Source: Oxytricha trifallax (taxonomy: Eukaryota > Ciliophora > Spirotrichea > Sporadotrichida > Oxytrichidae). From it: a stretch of 64,000 nt of DNA. Location of the stretch: NCBI GenBank assembly GCA_000711775.1, contig ARYC01017416.1, forward strand, positions 1 to 64,000. Direction: 5' to 3'. Positions 38,501 to 49,800 of the stretch are shown piece by piece (the stretch's first letter is position 1; the number at the start of each line of letters is the position of its first letter). A program made the position numbers and the translations under genes. The notes beneath the pieces were generated by a model. It saw only the letters and a program-made list of their open reading frames with translations, had not been told where the DNA came from and did not search any database.

Positions 38501-41500
38501 CTTATCAAAATTTATTTTTGATAGTAATATCAGCCCGAAGGGCAAGAAATTTATTCTGAGTAAAAAAAAAATTCATAAAAAGACTATAATAAAAGGGGAT
38601 TCTCGGTTTGAGGGGGGGAGGGGGGGTCTCGGTCAAAACAAATATGTAGAGGCATCGCAAGTCTAAATTTTCTTTTGATTTATTAAAGAAAGTTTTTGCT
38701 AGCTAATGCATTTGGTAAAAAATGCAAAAAAATATGAGACTGTATAAATTAATATAGTGATATATAATGATAAACATGGCAATGAAATAAAATTAGTTTA
38801 TTCTTATTAACAATGTTTGATTGTAGAGTAAGACAAGTAAAAAATTCAAAATTAATAAATTACAATTTTATCATAGTTATCGTCAAAGAGTTGACTTATT
38901 AAGAATGTGAAAATTTTGAATAAATTATATCTAAATGTGTTGAGTAATTTTGTAAAATGAATAAAACACGAGTAAATGAAACTTCATTTAAGCCAAAAAC
39001 TATTCTCATTTTTGATTTTAATATATGTGTTTTAAACTATTATATATTATTTTATTTTAAATATGATTTTTTAAAGTATATGCATTTATAAAGCAATGAA
39101 TCAAGTTTAATTAATTAAAAATATAGATCTTATAATAAGTTAATACTTCTTTGTTAATTGATATAAGGTTTATTCATAATTTAATTTAAGTGAATGAGTC
39201 ATAAATTATAAATTATTTCAAAATAATTAATTCAATAAATAAAGTTAAATTATTTGTAAATTTTTAAATATCAAAATGTAAGGCAATCAAGAAAAGTTCG
39301 GCAATTTTTCTCGATTGCCTTACAAAAATTAATCAAACTAAAATAACATAATTATTTAATGTTTAATATTATAAACAAGATAATGTAACTTTATTTATTT
39401 GGCAAATCACTTGAATATTTAAAATTTTTACCAATTCAATGCCGCTTTTCTAAGAAAGCTGCCGCTCATTTTATAAATACTATTAATTATTATATAGGCT
39501 GTTTAAATTCTACTTTTATAAACAAGCAAGAGCATATCCTCAAAAATTGGAGAGTGATTTAATGGGAACAGAATGCTGGTTATTAGTATTATATTTCTTA
39601 AATTTTGAGATAATTTACATACTATTTCATGTATTTTATAAATTAAAATACACCCAAATGTGTTTTTTAAAGTTAGATTGTGCTCCTAATTTTGTTTTCG
39701 TAATTATTGAAGGGTTGATTATAGAATTAATTTATTAAAAATACCATGTAATACGGTTTTGAACTTTAATTTAATCTTTTAATTAAGATTTAAATAAATT
39801 ATGAGCACTCCTTAATTAAATTAATTATTATTGGGTGCAATTTAATTGAGATAGTTTGATAAAAATCGAAGTCAAACATTGTAACTTGGAGAAAGCTCTT
39901 ACATTTTTCTACATATATGTGATTCAGGTTGACCTCCAGTTGGATCTTCCTATTTAATTGTAAAATTTTAGTGAGTTTAGAATGGATATCTTTAATTTTA
40001 ATTTTCATTGACATTTCTAGAAAGTGGGAACGAAATGGTGTCTATGAATGATGCAAAAAAGAGAAATTAATCTCAAGATTTTATTTGATAATTCAGAAGT
40101 AAAGAAGACCTTTACTGATAACTTGTATAGCAAGGTAAACTTTTAACTAATTCTAATATATTAACCAAAGTTGAATTGTTCTCGCCAACACAGGAAGGAA
40201 CTAAAATCTCATTCTGAAAAGAATTGCTAAGCGATGAGATAAAACATATAAGACAAATGAAATAAAGATGATTGAGATATCTAACTACCCTGAAATATCA
40301 GTAAGGAATCTATATGATGATGCTATGAGTGATCCTGATTTTGCTCTCTGCCTTCCATCAAAGCTACAGCTCTCTAAAAAGTTGCCATAGAGAAACTTCT
40401 TCTTTGATGTTTTTGAAATTCTGAAATCTGAGTACTTAAATAAAGGAATTTAAGAAGCTCACAAGAAACTCAATAGCATCTCTCCTGAAGAAAAAGAGAA
40501 GCAAGGAATTAAAATCAGCGACACCTGTCTCTTGGAACTGCAGAAGCATCCATTCATCTCTAGTAGGCTTAATCTTCAAATTTTAAAGAAAACCTGGCAC
40601 TGCTATATATTTGATGAAAGAGCGCAGCAAATTAAACAGTGAGAGAAAGTCTCAAGTAAAACTTAAACTGAGTAAGAGACTCTACAAAGATTTATACAAG
40701 GCAGACGATATAAAAAAGATGCAGGAGTTGGCACTAAGAGAAGAAACCTAGGCCTAGGTCAAACAAGCCTTAAGAGGGAAAATTGAAAGAGAAGCCGAAT
40801 CCTTTTACGGGATAATTCAATTTGTGAAATTATTCATTCGTTTAATTATAAGAGTTATTTAAATACACAAAATTTCCCTTCTCCTGAGAATAATTTAGCT
40901 TTTTCATCTCCAACACTTTTAGCAGCAATCAAAATAAATTCTACTATATCATTCTCGAAATCATGCATGAGATTGTAGAGTAGAAAATTCTTATAATGAC
41001 CTTTCGGTAACTCCCAATTTAACTCGATTATATTGAACTGAGGACTGTAGGAACATTAAATACAGGTGTTATGTTTAACATTTCATATTTCTTCCTTGAG
41101 TCTTTAGTTTAATATACAGAATAGTATTAACGAACAGAATAATCTCTTAGTTAGCGTACTTTTATCTGAGCTATTTAATAACTTTATGTATTATTCAGTC
41201 TTAATTAAGAGACGAGGGATAACATAAGTCGCAAAGCCTTATCTTCACTTATTTCACCATGTATAGCATGAATTAATATCTTAACCTTTTAATCATAAAC
41301 TTCTATGTTGCTACATCTCTTAAACCAAGATCTTGATATGAGGGTATTAAAGGTGAATACAGCCTCATCAGCGATAATAAACTTATATTATGCTCTTAAA
41401 CTCTCTGCATTTAATAAAATAAATAATTCAAATTATCCTTGTAAAATAGAACATTAAAATTATCCACTCTCTTAATGCGATTGATTGTCTTGTAAGATAT

Positions 41501-43335
41501 TCCATTCTCAGAGATAAGTGACCCCACATTAATAAGACAATCAATCTGATGCTGTTAAAATTTTAAAGGTATATTAGGCTTTAAAAGGAAGTTGCTATCT
41601 TTTTAAATTCAAGGATAACAAGAAGTGAGATCTAACAGTAGCAGACGATTTTTGAAACAGCCTAGCAATATAATGGTAATTTAAAATCGGTTTGAGTTAT
41701 TAACTGTAATCATCACATCCACAAAGCAACATAATCAGCAGATCTATATACTCACTGTCATATACTGACCCCATACCTCGCATTTAAAGTTAATTTAAAT
41801 AACATTTAAAAGATTATCCTCTGCATAAACCTAATAAAGTATGCATTTTTTGTCTGATTTGTCGATAAAAAACTCAATTCCACAAATTAAGGGGGGTTTT
41901 GTAGTTTTGAATGCTATTCACTATTATTTAAATTAAATAATGAAATAAAAATTATAACAATTTTAATTGCCCAGAAAAGTTCTGCTATTTAATTTTAAGG
42001 TCAATAGAGGCTCTTTAGTTTTTGCACTAGCATGACATGTTTTTTGGAGATATGAAGCCCCAAAATCTTTTGGTGTTCAATGATATGAATGATTATTTAA
42101 TAAATATATTTTTATATAAAATTGAAAATGTCGGGTAAGGGCTCCCCAAACCGATATTTTTCTTATATTTTCAAATGCTAAAAATATCAAAGAAACATGC
42201 CATAAATCATTAAATTGGTCTTTAATGATCATTACAATTAATCTTTAGCACCCAACCATAGTGGCCTATCCAATTTACATAAAAAATACATTAATTTTGA
42301 ATAAACATTGCTAAATCTGTTTTAAATATTGTGTATATTTAATTTTAATTTCACCTTTTATTAATGAAGTCATGAATAGCTGTTACAATAGTGGAAATTA
42401 CAATCATTGAGTCAACTAATATATAAGATAACATTAAAAAAGCCTTTCATGTAAAATTTACAGCTATTCATGACTTCATTAATAAAAGGTGAAATTAAAA
42501 TTAAATAAACATAATATTTAAAACAAATTTATCAATATTTATTCAAAATTTAATTTATTTTATTATGTAAATTGGATAGGCCACTATGATTTAGGTGCTA
42601 AAGATTAATTGTAGAGATCGTTAAAGTACTATTTGATAAATTATAACATGTTTCTTTGATGTTTTATGATTTTTAGAGCATTTGAATAATATAAGAAAAA
42701 TATTTTTAAACTCCCCAGTGAGCCATTACTTAAATGTCAAAATTGGAGATTTAGGAGTCTCAATCAAGCTAAATCCCTCGATTGATGAAAATTTGAAAGT
42801 ATATTAACTTAAAGGCCTTTCTATGGCATATTGTTCCACAGATACTATAGTTGGATTTTACAGTAAGAAACTTTTCTCAAAGAAAGAGCTGTTTGAGATT
42901 GATAAGTATGTTTATAAGTTATATTTTTTGTCGAACATTAAATTTATAATTTCCAAAAAAATTTGTAATAAAATAAAAGAATATGCTTTGATTGTTACTA
43001 TTGAGAAATCAATTAAGAGAATTGTTGAAGTTCACAATAAAAATTTTCAAAATTCTCTAAAATATCATGAAGAAATTTTGAAAGATCTAGAAGAAGTGAA
43101 ACTCATAGATGTTGTAGCAAAATGGAGACATAAATTAAAATTAGATCACTATGATTATTTAAGCCTTTTTAAATAAATATACTATCTAATTATAGTTCTT
43201 TTAAAACCTTACATTCTAACTTAAAAAAGAAGAAAGATACAAAACTTTAAGAAAAGTCTGTCAATACTCTTTCTATAAAAATTGGCTTGTAAAAGGCAAT
43301 ATCAAAGCTTCTTATTTAAACCTGACAATTAATGA
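35580..43335 (+). CDS. Gene F: protein kinase, split by TBE-c and further IESs
   Basis: MDS1 (about 35580-35957) ends with the Gly-loop FKLAKGGEAVVYRIQN and LVAKCS. MDS2 (about 36038-36218) carries helix C and hinge (HETLKLLNNSEYIAQVE, YVVIVEKAISSLHDIL). After TBE-c and a 71-bp IES, MDS3 (41983-42091) gives ILRSIEALQFLHQHDMFFGD then MKPQNLLVFND, the catalytic loop with Asp in GDMKPQN. After a 645-bp IES, MDS4 (from 42733) gives VKIGDLGVSIKL (DLG instead of DFG), an activation-loop-like KGLSMAYCSTD and a long basic C-terminal region ending at TGA 43333-43335. All essential kinase residues except the usual HRD His/Arg (here FGD) are present. Substrate unknown. The N-terminal start was not found. 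The C-lobe region 42900-43000 is atypical and may hide a further IES. Confidence 0.75.
35955..36040. other. IES with pointer ACA in gene F
   Basis: ACA at 35955-35957 and 36038-36040. Removal gives KGDKYKQHETLKLLNN, a plausible helix C. The pointer is short, so confidence rests on the frame. Confidence 0.45.
37699..38640. mobile_element. Foldback element B (942 bp palindromic)
   Basis: Ends TGCTCTGACCGAGACCCC and GGTCTCGGTCAAAACA. Arms of about 460 bp meet at a TA tract near 38215. Target duplication AATATG at 37693-37698 and 38641-38646. Shared blocks are CTTGCCCTTCGGGC and ACATACTCCCCATAGGG, next to GTCCGTCGACTTTTG. Inserted into the zinc-finger gene of TBE-c, hence younger than TBE-c. Confidence 0.9.
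39277..39324. repeat. Perfect-stem hairpin
   Basis: GTAAGGCAATC-A-AGAAAA is followed after about 10 bases by its complement TTTTCTCGATTGCCTTAC. It is a compact GC-richer stem in very AT-rich DNA inside TBE-c, without adjoining gene. It might be a small element's two ends or a structured signal. Confidence 0.7.
39720..39860. repeat. Intergenic repeats of TBE-c
   Basis: Units such as AAATTATGAGCACTCCTTAA and TTGGGTGCAATTTAATTGAG lie between the divergent zinc-finger/kinase and 22-kDa genes, at the same place as arrays in the other TBEs. Confidence 0.45.
39995..40800 (+). pseudogene. TBE-c 22-kDa-type gene
   Basis: Ciliate-code plus-strand frame with KMIEISNYPEISVRNLYDDA, CLPSKLQLSKKLPQRNFFFD, SISPEEKEKQGIKISDTCLL and ELQKHPFISSRLN, followed by a basic tail (GVGTKRRNLGLGQ). 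The same order of motifs is seen in TBE-e. Two frame breaks near the 5' and 3' ends (a TGA near 40642) suggest recent damage, or an intron near 40140-40190. Conserved order and retained central frame argue for a once-selected protein of unknown role in transposition. Confidence 0.65.
40850..41830 (-). pseudogene. TBE-c transposase
   Basis: DDE-type transposase on the minus strand. First acidic motif IADEAVFTFNTLISRSW (near 41360) and third motif FNIIELNWELPKGHYKN (near 41030) are kept, but the second, ILFVNTILYIKLKT, has Asn in place of Asp. The N-terminal helix-turn-helix region lies near 41720. Several frame breaks. The missing second Asp predicts no catalytic activity. Confidence 0.7.
41912..41989. 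other. 71-bp IES with pointer TGCTATT beside TBE-c
   Basis: TGCTATT at 41912-41918 and 41983-41989. Joining after removal of TBE-c (AAT) and this IES gives KRDECYLILRSIEALQFLH in frame. The segment between the TBE target and this IES is only a few bases, so two excisions abut. Confidence 0.8.
42088..42736. mobile_element. 645-bp IES built of a large inverted repeat
   Basis: Pointer AATG at 42088-42091 and 42733-42736. Excision joins NDMN to VKIGDLG in frame. Within it, about 42130-42390 and 42460-42735 are imperfect reverse complements (GCTCCCC near the left tip, CTCCCC inverted near the right; GAAGTCATGAATAGCTGT in the loop-proximal part). It is a foldback element that now behaves as an IES. 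It differs from family A-E, lacking long C tracts. Confidence 0.75.
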
Positions 43336-43866
43336 AATATATCTCGAATATACAGGGAATGAGGATAGATTAATATTTATATGATAAGATAATTTTCTGC
43401 TCAAAACTTTGATGCTTGACTCATACTGAAAAAAATTTCTTACATTTTCCAGTTAATGATTAAATAATAAAATATAGTAAGATATTAGTTATTTAAATCA
43501 AAAATATTAAAAACTTATTATGCTTGTGAATATAGCTAATGATTATTAATTTTTATTTATATAATAATTGTTGTTTTAACAAAATATATTTAACAATTAT
43601 AAAATCTAAACTAATATTATAATTTATAGATACCAAATAAAACTGATTAAAATATAATTAAGAAAATATAATTGGGCAACATATTGATTGTCAAAATAAA
43701 AATATAAGTTAAGTATAAATGAAAGTTTATGTATCTTTAAAATTAAGTTAATTTATTTATACGAGCTAAGTCAAAAATATAACTTAATTCATCATTTTAA
43801 TATGTTCTCTTTAAATTTTATTCTAATTAATTTAAATTTCTGATTTTTAATAATCTTCTACATAAA
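43336..43866. other. AT-rich spacer between genes F and G
   Basis: No coding signal beyond scattered short frames. Presumed 3' region of F and 5' region of G. Confidence 0.5.
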
Positions 43867-46800
43867 TATTGGAATTTTCTCTAACTCTTAATAACAAAGA
43901 TTCACACCATTTAATAACGATTTTATATACTTAACCAATTGGAAAATTTTTTAATCTACTTCTGTTGAATTTTTCGACTATAAATATAAGAATTATAAGA
44001 AAAATCAAGAAATTCTAATCTAAATTGAAGAAGATTTGATGAAGAAATAAAACTCGATTTAACTAGACCATATATATGCTTAATAATAATAGTTACATAT
44101 ACTTTTTTTTTTAAATTACTGATTTTATTGCTCATTCATTGTACCTCAATCTTCATGGAGATTGGCAATAGGTAAAAGATTGTCTCGCACAATAAGCTAT
44201 TGAAATTATAGAAAAAGTTTTCTCGATCACTGGATTTTTTCCAGATCAAGCATAAAAATTGTATTTTATAAGACAACTTTTTGATTTTATGTGCTCTGAA
44301 CGAGACCCCATCCCCCTAATTTTTAATGTAATTATTTCATCAATTTATTTTTGCTCAAATAAACTTTTTCTACTGAGGGCCGCTAATACTAAGATAAGTA
44401 TTTGTTGATAAGTACCAAACAAGTAATATTTATCTTAGTACTAGTGGCCCTCAGTGCAAGAAATTTATTTAAGCAAAAATAAATTGATGAAATAATAACA
44501 ATAAAAATGAGGGGATGGAGTCTCGGTTTGTCCGGGGGTAGGAGGGGTCTTAATCAGAACAGTTATGAGTAATCGAAATCTTCAATATAGCAAAGAGATG
44601 GAATCTCAACATTTTACAGATGAATTTATTGGATTAATCAGAGAACCTAGAGAGATGCCTAATTTTTATCACTCTCACACTAACATTTTAATATTATAAT
44701 AATATGAAACATCTGGAAATTTATTTTGTAGAAAAAAAATAATCTGCCATGTATTAAAAATAATACGTAAATTAAATTTCATCTTAAATCTAAACCGAAA
44801 ATCCCTTCAGTAGTTTGATTGAGTTTTTTATTGATAAGAGTAGACAATTAATGCATACTTAATTAGGGTTTTGTAGCAATTATGTAGGGGATTAGGTTTT
44901 AAATGTCTTGTGAATTAGCGTTTATATGCGAGGTTTGTGGTGTGTTTATGACAGTGATTATATAGATCTTCTATTTAAGCTGCGTTATGCATGCGATGAA
45001 TATGTTGATAAACTCAGACCTATTCTTAATTATACATCTATTGCAATAAAAACCCCAAAACACCTTAGTGAGGTTTATAAGTGCTTTGATTTTTAGGGTA
45101 TAGTTGGAGTCTTATTTGGGTTAGTAGAGAAATTAGGCCTATTTGCAAAATTAGAAATAGAAATTAGCGAAATTTAGGTTCTATTTATGATGAGAAATAT
45201 TTAGATTTATTGTTTAAGCTAAGGTATGGTTAAAGTAATAATATAGACTAAGTCAAACCAGTGCTGAATTATGCAGCTATAGCAAAGCTCTTACACAAGA
45301 GTGCCTCTATTGTTAGGCATCACTGCATGTTAGCTGTTTAGCATTTTTATTCTTATACTTTAAAACATCCAGAAAGAAAATAAAAGTTCACTTAGACCCA
45401 TATTGGCTACCTCTGTCTCTAAGACTTTAAAGTATTGGGCACATTTTTCATTAGACTAGCGAGATGTAATGTTTCATCGCAGGTTTCATGACATGCGTAT
45501 CTCTCCTTAAACTATAGCCAACATTTATAGAATAAATGGTATTACTTTCAAGACTCAACAGAGTGAAGAGAGTGATTGATTTTTTTAGTGCTATTTTATA
45601 GTAATAATTTAAACTATATATATGATTAAATGCAGAGGGCTATTGACAAAATCATCAAGTTCATACACGCTGATGAAGCTGTCTTTACCTTTAACACCTT
45701 TATTAATAAGTCTTGGTATAAGAAGTATGATAATATAGAAGTCTACGATTAGAAAGTAAAGGTTGTCATTCATGCAATTTTAGCTGGTATTTGTGAAGAT
45801 TCAGGCTTAGAAACCTATGTTATTCACCCTCGCTCTATTAAGAGAGAGCAGTATATAGAGTTCTTACATAAACTAAGAGATAAGTACAACTATTAGGAGA
45901 TCATCCTGTTTGTTGACAACCTCTCAGTTCATAAGACTAAGGAGTCTAAGAAAGCTTATGAATAGTTAAATATAACTCCTTTATATAACGTTCCCTATAG
46001 CCACACAGTTTAATGGAATCGTATTCTATTTGAGTTAAATTAAGACTAACTGCAAGAAACTGCTGCTGTATCACATTATGCATGACTTGCCCATCGATAC
46101 AGTAGACTTGATTCAGAGTAGCTGCAAGAGAGTGAGTATAGATAAGAAAAATATTTGTGCGATAAAGTGAAGAATGAATATTTATAAATAAGTTTTAGAT
46201 TTAAACGAATGAATATATTCACATATTAAATTTACCCATAAATGGTTTTGGCTTTTCTTTCTTCTCCTCTTCTTATGATTTGCTTGGGCCCATATTTCTT
46301 CTCTTAGTGCCAGCTCCTGCATCTATGTTCATTTCATCTGGCTTTTAAACATCCTTATAAAGTCTCTTGCTCACTTAATGAATAGTCTATGACTTTCTCT
46401 CTCTCTGAACCTTTGCAAGCTCTTTAATTAGGAATATACCAGTTCCAGGTTTCCCACAAAGTTATGTGTCAAAGCTTACTAGAGAGGTATGGATGCTTCT
46501 TAAGCTCCGCAAGCCAGGTCTCGCTTATTAGTATGCCTTGTTTCTTTTAATCTTCAGGAGAAATAGAGTAGCGTTTCTGTGAGCTTCTTTAATGATCTCT
46601 CTAAGATAGCTCTCTCTTAAAGTGCCAAGAACAAAAGAAGAAGCTCCTTTCTGCAAGTTTGTTTGACAGTTTTTTCTTGGTAGGAAGATAAATTTCCAAC
46701 TTTTCATCTTTCAACGCATCCTCGAAGAGATTAGTGAGTGAAATCTCTGGGTAGTTTGGTATTTAAATCAACTTAATTTCATTGTTTTTTAAGGCTTTCT

Positions 46801-49800
46801 TCTCATCACAGAGTATCGCTTTTAAGAATGAGATTTTGGTACCTTCCATTGTTGGAAGGAATAAACCCACTATAATATATGATTAAGTATATGTCACATG
46901 CTTACCATGCTAAGTGAGGTATCGATAGAGATCCCCCTTGCTTCTAAATCTTGAGATCATTTCTTAAGCTTCAACCCTCTTCATTGCAGTACTTATAGAT
47001 TCCATCCTTGTTCCTTCTCTTCTTATTGAATTTCAAATTTTAATATTTAGAGTTCTGGATCCTACTGCTTAAAATCATAGTATTAAATATTGGCATCTTA
47101 TAGGAGGTCAACCTAGTAAAGATACCTGGAGAAAACTGGTAGAAGCTGTAACAAAATTCAGAGATGGAGTTCCATTTTTATCAATTTAGTTCCATTAAAT
47201 TAGTACTAAATTTGTTTAAATTTAATTAGTACTTATACTAATTTCGTTTAATTTTAATTGGTACCAATTTAATAGTACCAAAACTTAATTAGTACCTAGT
47301 TTTAAACTAATGAGGTTTTAATGGAAAAGTTCTCAAATTGGTTCAAAACCTAATTGGTACCAGTACCAACCTGAATTTTATCTAAGTTGGTACCAAAATA
47401 AAAAATATTAAGCATGAAATTAGAAAAAATTAGATTTAAAAACTAAGCATAAATATGATCTCTAACACCTTAAATTCAACCATAATTGTTATCGTATAAA
47501 CTCCTATATAGAGTTACTATAATCAGAAAGATTATTAGACCTTAATAATAAAAATTTAAATTTGAATTTAAACATGGCGGCTAACTTAAACCGGAAGGCA
47601 TTTTCTCTTGGAAGAGATTAATAATTGCTCAACTTTGCTCCTCCAAGAAACCAGAAGTAATTTATATTGAAAAGGAGGTTGAGCTAAGAGCTCTAGAGTT
47701 TGATGTAGAGATAGGAGTTTAAACATAAGTTGAATTGGTTGAGGAAGATAAAGAACACCATCAAATTAAAAAATTAAAACATTTTAATGTGAAGAATGCT
47801 AAAAGTCCTTCTCAGAAGAGTCTAGCTTGAAGAGGCACATCAAAGAGATACACTCTGGTAGAGCTAAGATCTACTTTAAGCATGATAAAGTAGATGGTAG
47901 GTATTAGTGCACAACATGCATTAAGTCTTATGCTCACTCAGCCAAAGTAAAGATGCATATGCAAAAGCACCACTTAAGTGAATTCCTGATTAAAGATGAG
48001 AAAACTTAAAAGCTTATACCTGCTAGAAGAAAAAATAACTCTCTTGAGTCATAAAGACAACAGGAGGAAAGGCTCATGAGGCAGAAGCGTTTTGAATCAA
48101 TGAATCAGCCAGCAAATGGTACTCTTATAGTATGTCTTTAAGAGAGAGCTATGTATCTACCTGCATTGAATGCAATTGATATCGAAAGCTGTATTTAAAA
48201 TTACTTGCATTTTGATCTGCCAAACAAGGCTAAGCTTATAGTGGTTGATGAGTATGCTTAAAAAGTATATCCTTTCAAGTATCTCATTAAAAACGAGCAG
48301 TATCAAAATGGATTTGCAAATGAATACATAATACTGAGGGAGGCTTATAAAAAATAGTTTAAGAACTTACTCAGACTTGATGGAGTTATTCTTGGGCATG
48401 GCTTTGTTGAATTAAGACTGAAGAAGTTTGAAATGACTTTGAGAGAGTATCTTTATCATAATAGATACCCAGATGATTTAAATGAGATACTGTAAGAAAT
48501 TATTAAGGCTGTTTAAGAGCTCCATGAACTTGGGTATGTACATAGAGATTTGAAGCCTGAAATGTTATGTTAAATCTCTTTACATTAGAAATTTTAGTCA
48601 TTGATTTCAATAGAGCGATAAGATAAGAAATAGTGACTTTGGCTAAGGTGCTTGGAACACCTGGATACTTTCCAATCAGGGAGAAGTGGACAAATGGCTC
48701 TGTTTAATGAGATGTTTGGGCAAATGCAGCCATAATCTTAGAGAGCGAAATGGAAATTATGTCATACTTTGGAACAAAGCACGAAAAATAATCAATAAGT
48801 TTGGCTTCTAAACATATATAACAGAAAGATGTCTGTAATGTAATTAAGAATTTTGTAGAGATGATAATCGTTAGAGCTCCAGCTCCAGCTCATCAAAGAC
48901 AATTGTTAGAAGACATACATGCACCACTCCAGAGAGCTAGATTCAAGAGGAACCACATAGATAAGGAAATAAAATTTGTTTAAATAAAGTGCACTAATAC
49001 TCTTTAAATATTCATTAAATTAATATAAAACCTGCTTTATCTCTACTAACCCCAATAAGACCACAACTAAACCCTACAAATTCAAGCACTTATACACCTC
49101 AATAATGGGTTTTGGGGTTTTGAATGCAAGAACTTTAATAATATTAATAATTCTTGAAACTTTCTAAGCGCTTTATGAGAATCTCATGGCCAATGATCGA
49201 GCCATAGTTAATAAAGAGTTGAGGTAAGGGTTCTTTATTTTGATTTTAATCACTTGCAAAGCTGAGATTCGTAGCTTATTCACTCTCCTTAATCTCTTCG
49301 ATAGCAGCAGTAACATCTAGAGGCTATGATACCACGGATTTACTCTTATGGCTGTGCTTGATCTTCTTTGGCTTTTTGTTATTTATATACTTTCTCACAT
49401 ACTACTTAAAATCAAAAGTTTTATTATAACCTGCAAAATCCGCCTGCTACAGCAGCATTTTCAAGTTATAGTTATTTTATTGCAGAAATTCTTTAGCACG
49501 GTTGATTTTAGCGCTGTCTTGCGCATTTTAATACTCAAACTTAATGCCCTTGGCTTTAAAATTTTCTTCAAAATTTCCATTGGCTTGATGATTTTCAAAA
49601 ATCCAATCTGAGTTTGACTAATCGGGTGCCTCCTGCGGCACTTGCAAATCATTTATACCTTCTAAATAGAAGATAATATCGAAGATTTAAGCTTACCAGC
49701 ACTCGCATTCAAAAGTTATTGAAGGTCGATTTCAGAGGTTTTCTAAAATCCAGTGGCTGGATTCATCTGATTTATGCTTAATTTTAATGATTAATTCGAC

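Larger units (their letters stand above)
36370..39467 (-). pseudogene. TBE-c zinc-finger/kinase gene, interrupted by foldback B
   Basis: The start at 39467 reads MSGSFLRKAALNW, equivalent to MSADLLRRAALLG in TBE-g. The C2H2 fingers lie at about 37560-37400 (CEECEKNFTYK-type) and the kinase part at 37200-36390, including the HRDLKPDN-like loop near 36790. Foldback B (37699-38640) and about 780 bp of AT-rich DNA separate the start from the fingers, so the gene is broken unless both are removed. Confidence 0.65.
36219..41909. mobile_element. TBE-c: 5.7-kb telomere-bearing element in kinase gene F
   Basis: Left end TAAAACCTCAAAAACCCC, right end GGGGTTTTGTAGTTTTG, target duplication AAT at 36216-36218 and 41910-41912. 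Gene order from the left: zinc-finger/kinase (minus), 22-kDa-type (plus), transposase (minus). The extra length over 4.1 kb comes from foldback element B (942 bp) and an AT-rich insertion at about 38650-39430 in the zinc-finger gene. The subterminal sequence GTAGTTTGATTGA-like groups it with TBE-d and TBE-g, a different subfamily from TBE-a, -e and -f. Confidence 0.9.
45048..49122. mobile_element. TBE-e: full-length 4.07-kb TBE nested in TBE-d
   Basis: Ends AAAAACCCCAAAACACC and GGGTTTTGGGGTTTTG, target duplication AAT at 45045-45047 and 49123-49125. Inverted terminal repeats of about 75 bp (GAGGTTTATAAGTGCTTTGA at the left, complement of GAGGTGTATAAGTGCTTGAA at the right). Length and gene order (transposase plus, 22-kDa minus, zinc-finger/kinase plus) equal the known TBE layout. 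Confidence 0.95.

Noticed and set aside
39547..39738. 63-codon standard-code ORF on the plus strand
   Set aside because: Hydrophobic, AT-driven codons inside TBE-c between its zinc-finger and 22-kDa genes. It overlaps no conserved region of other TBEs and has no homologue among them.
49348..49611. 87-codon ORF (and its mirror at 51646-51909)
   Set aside because: Antisense shadow of ORF 1, which has much better ciliate-code coding properties and continues for over 500 codons on the other strand in the right arm.
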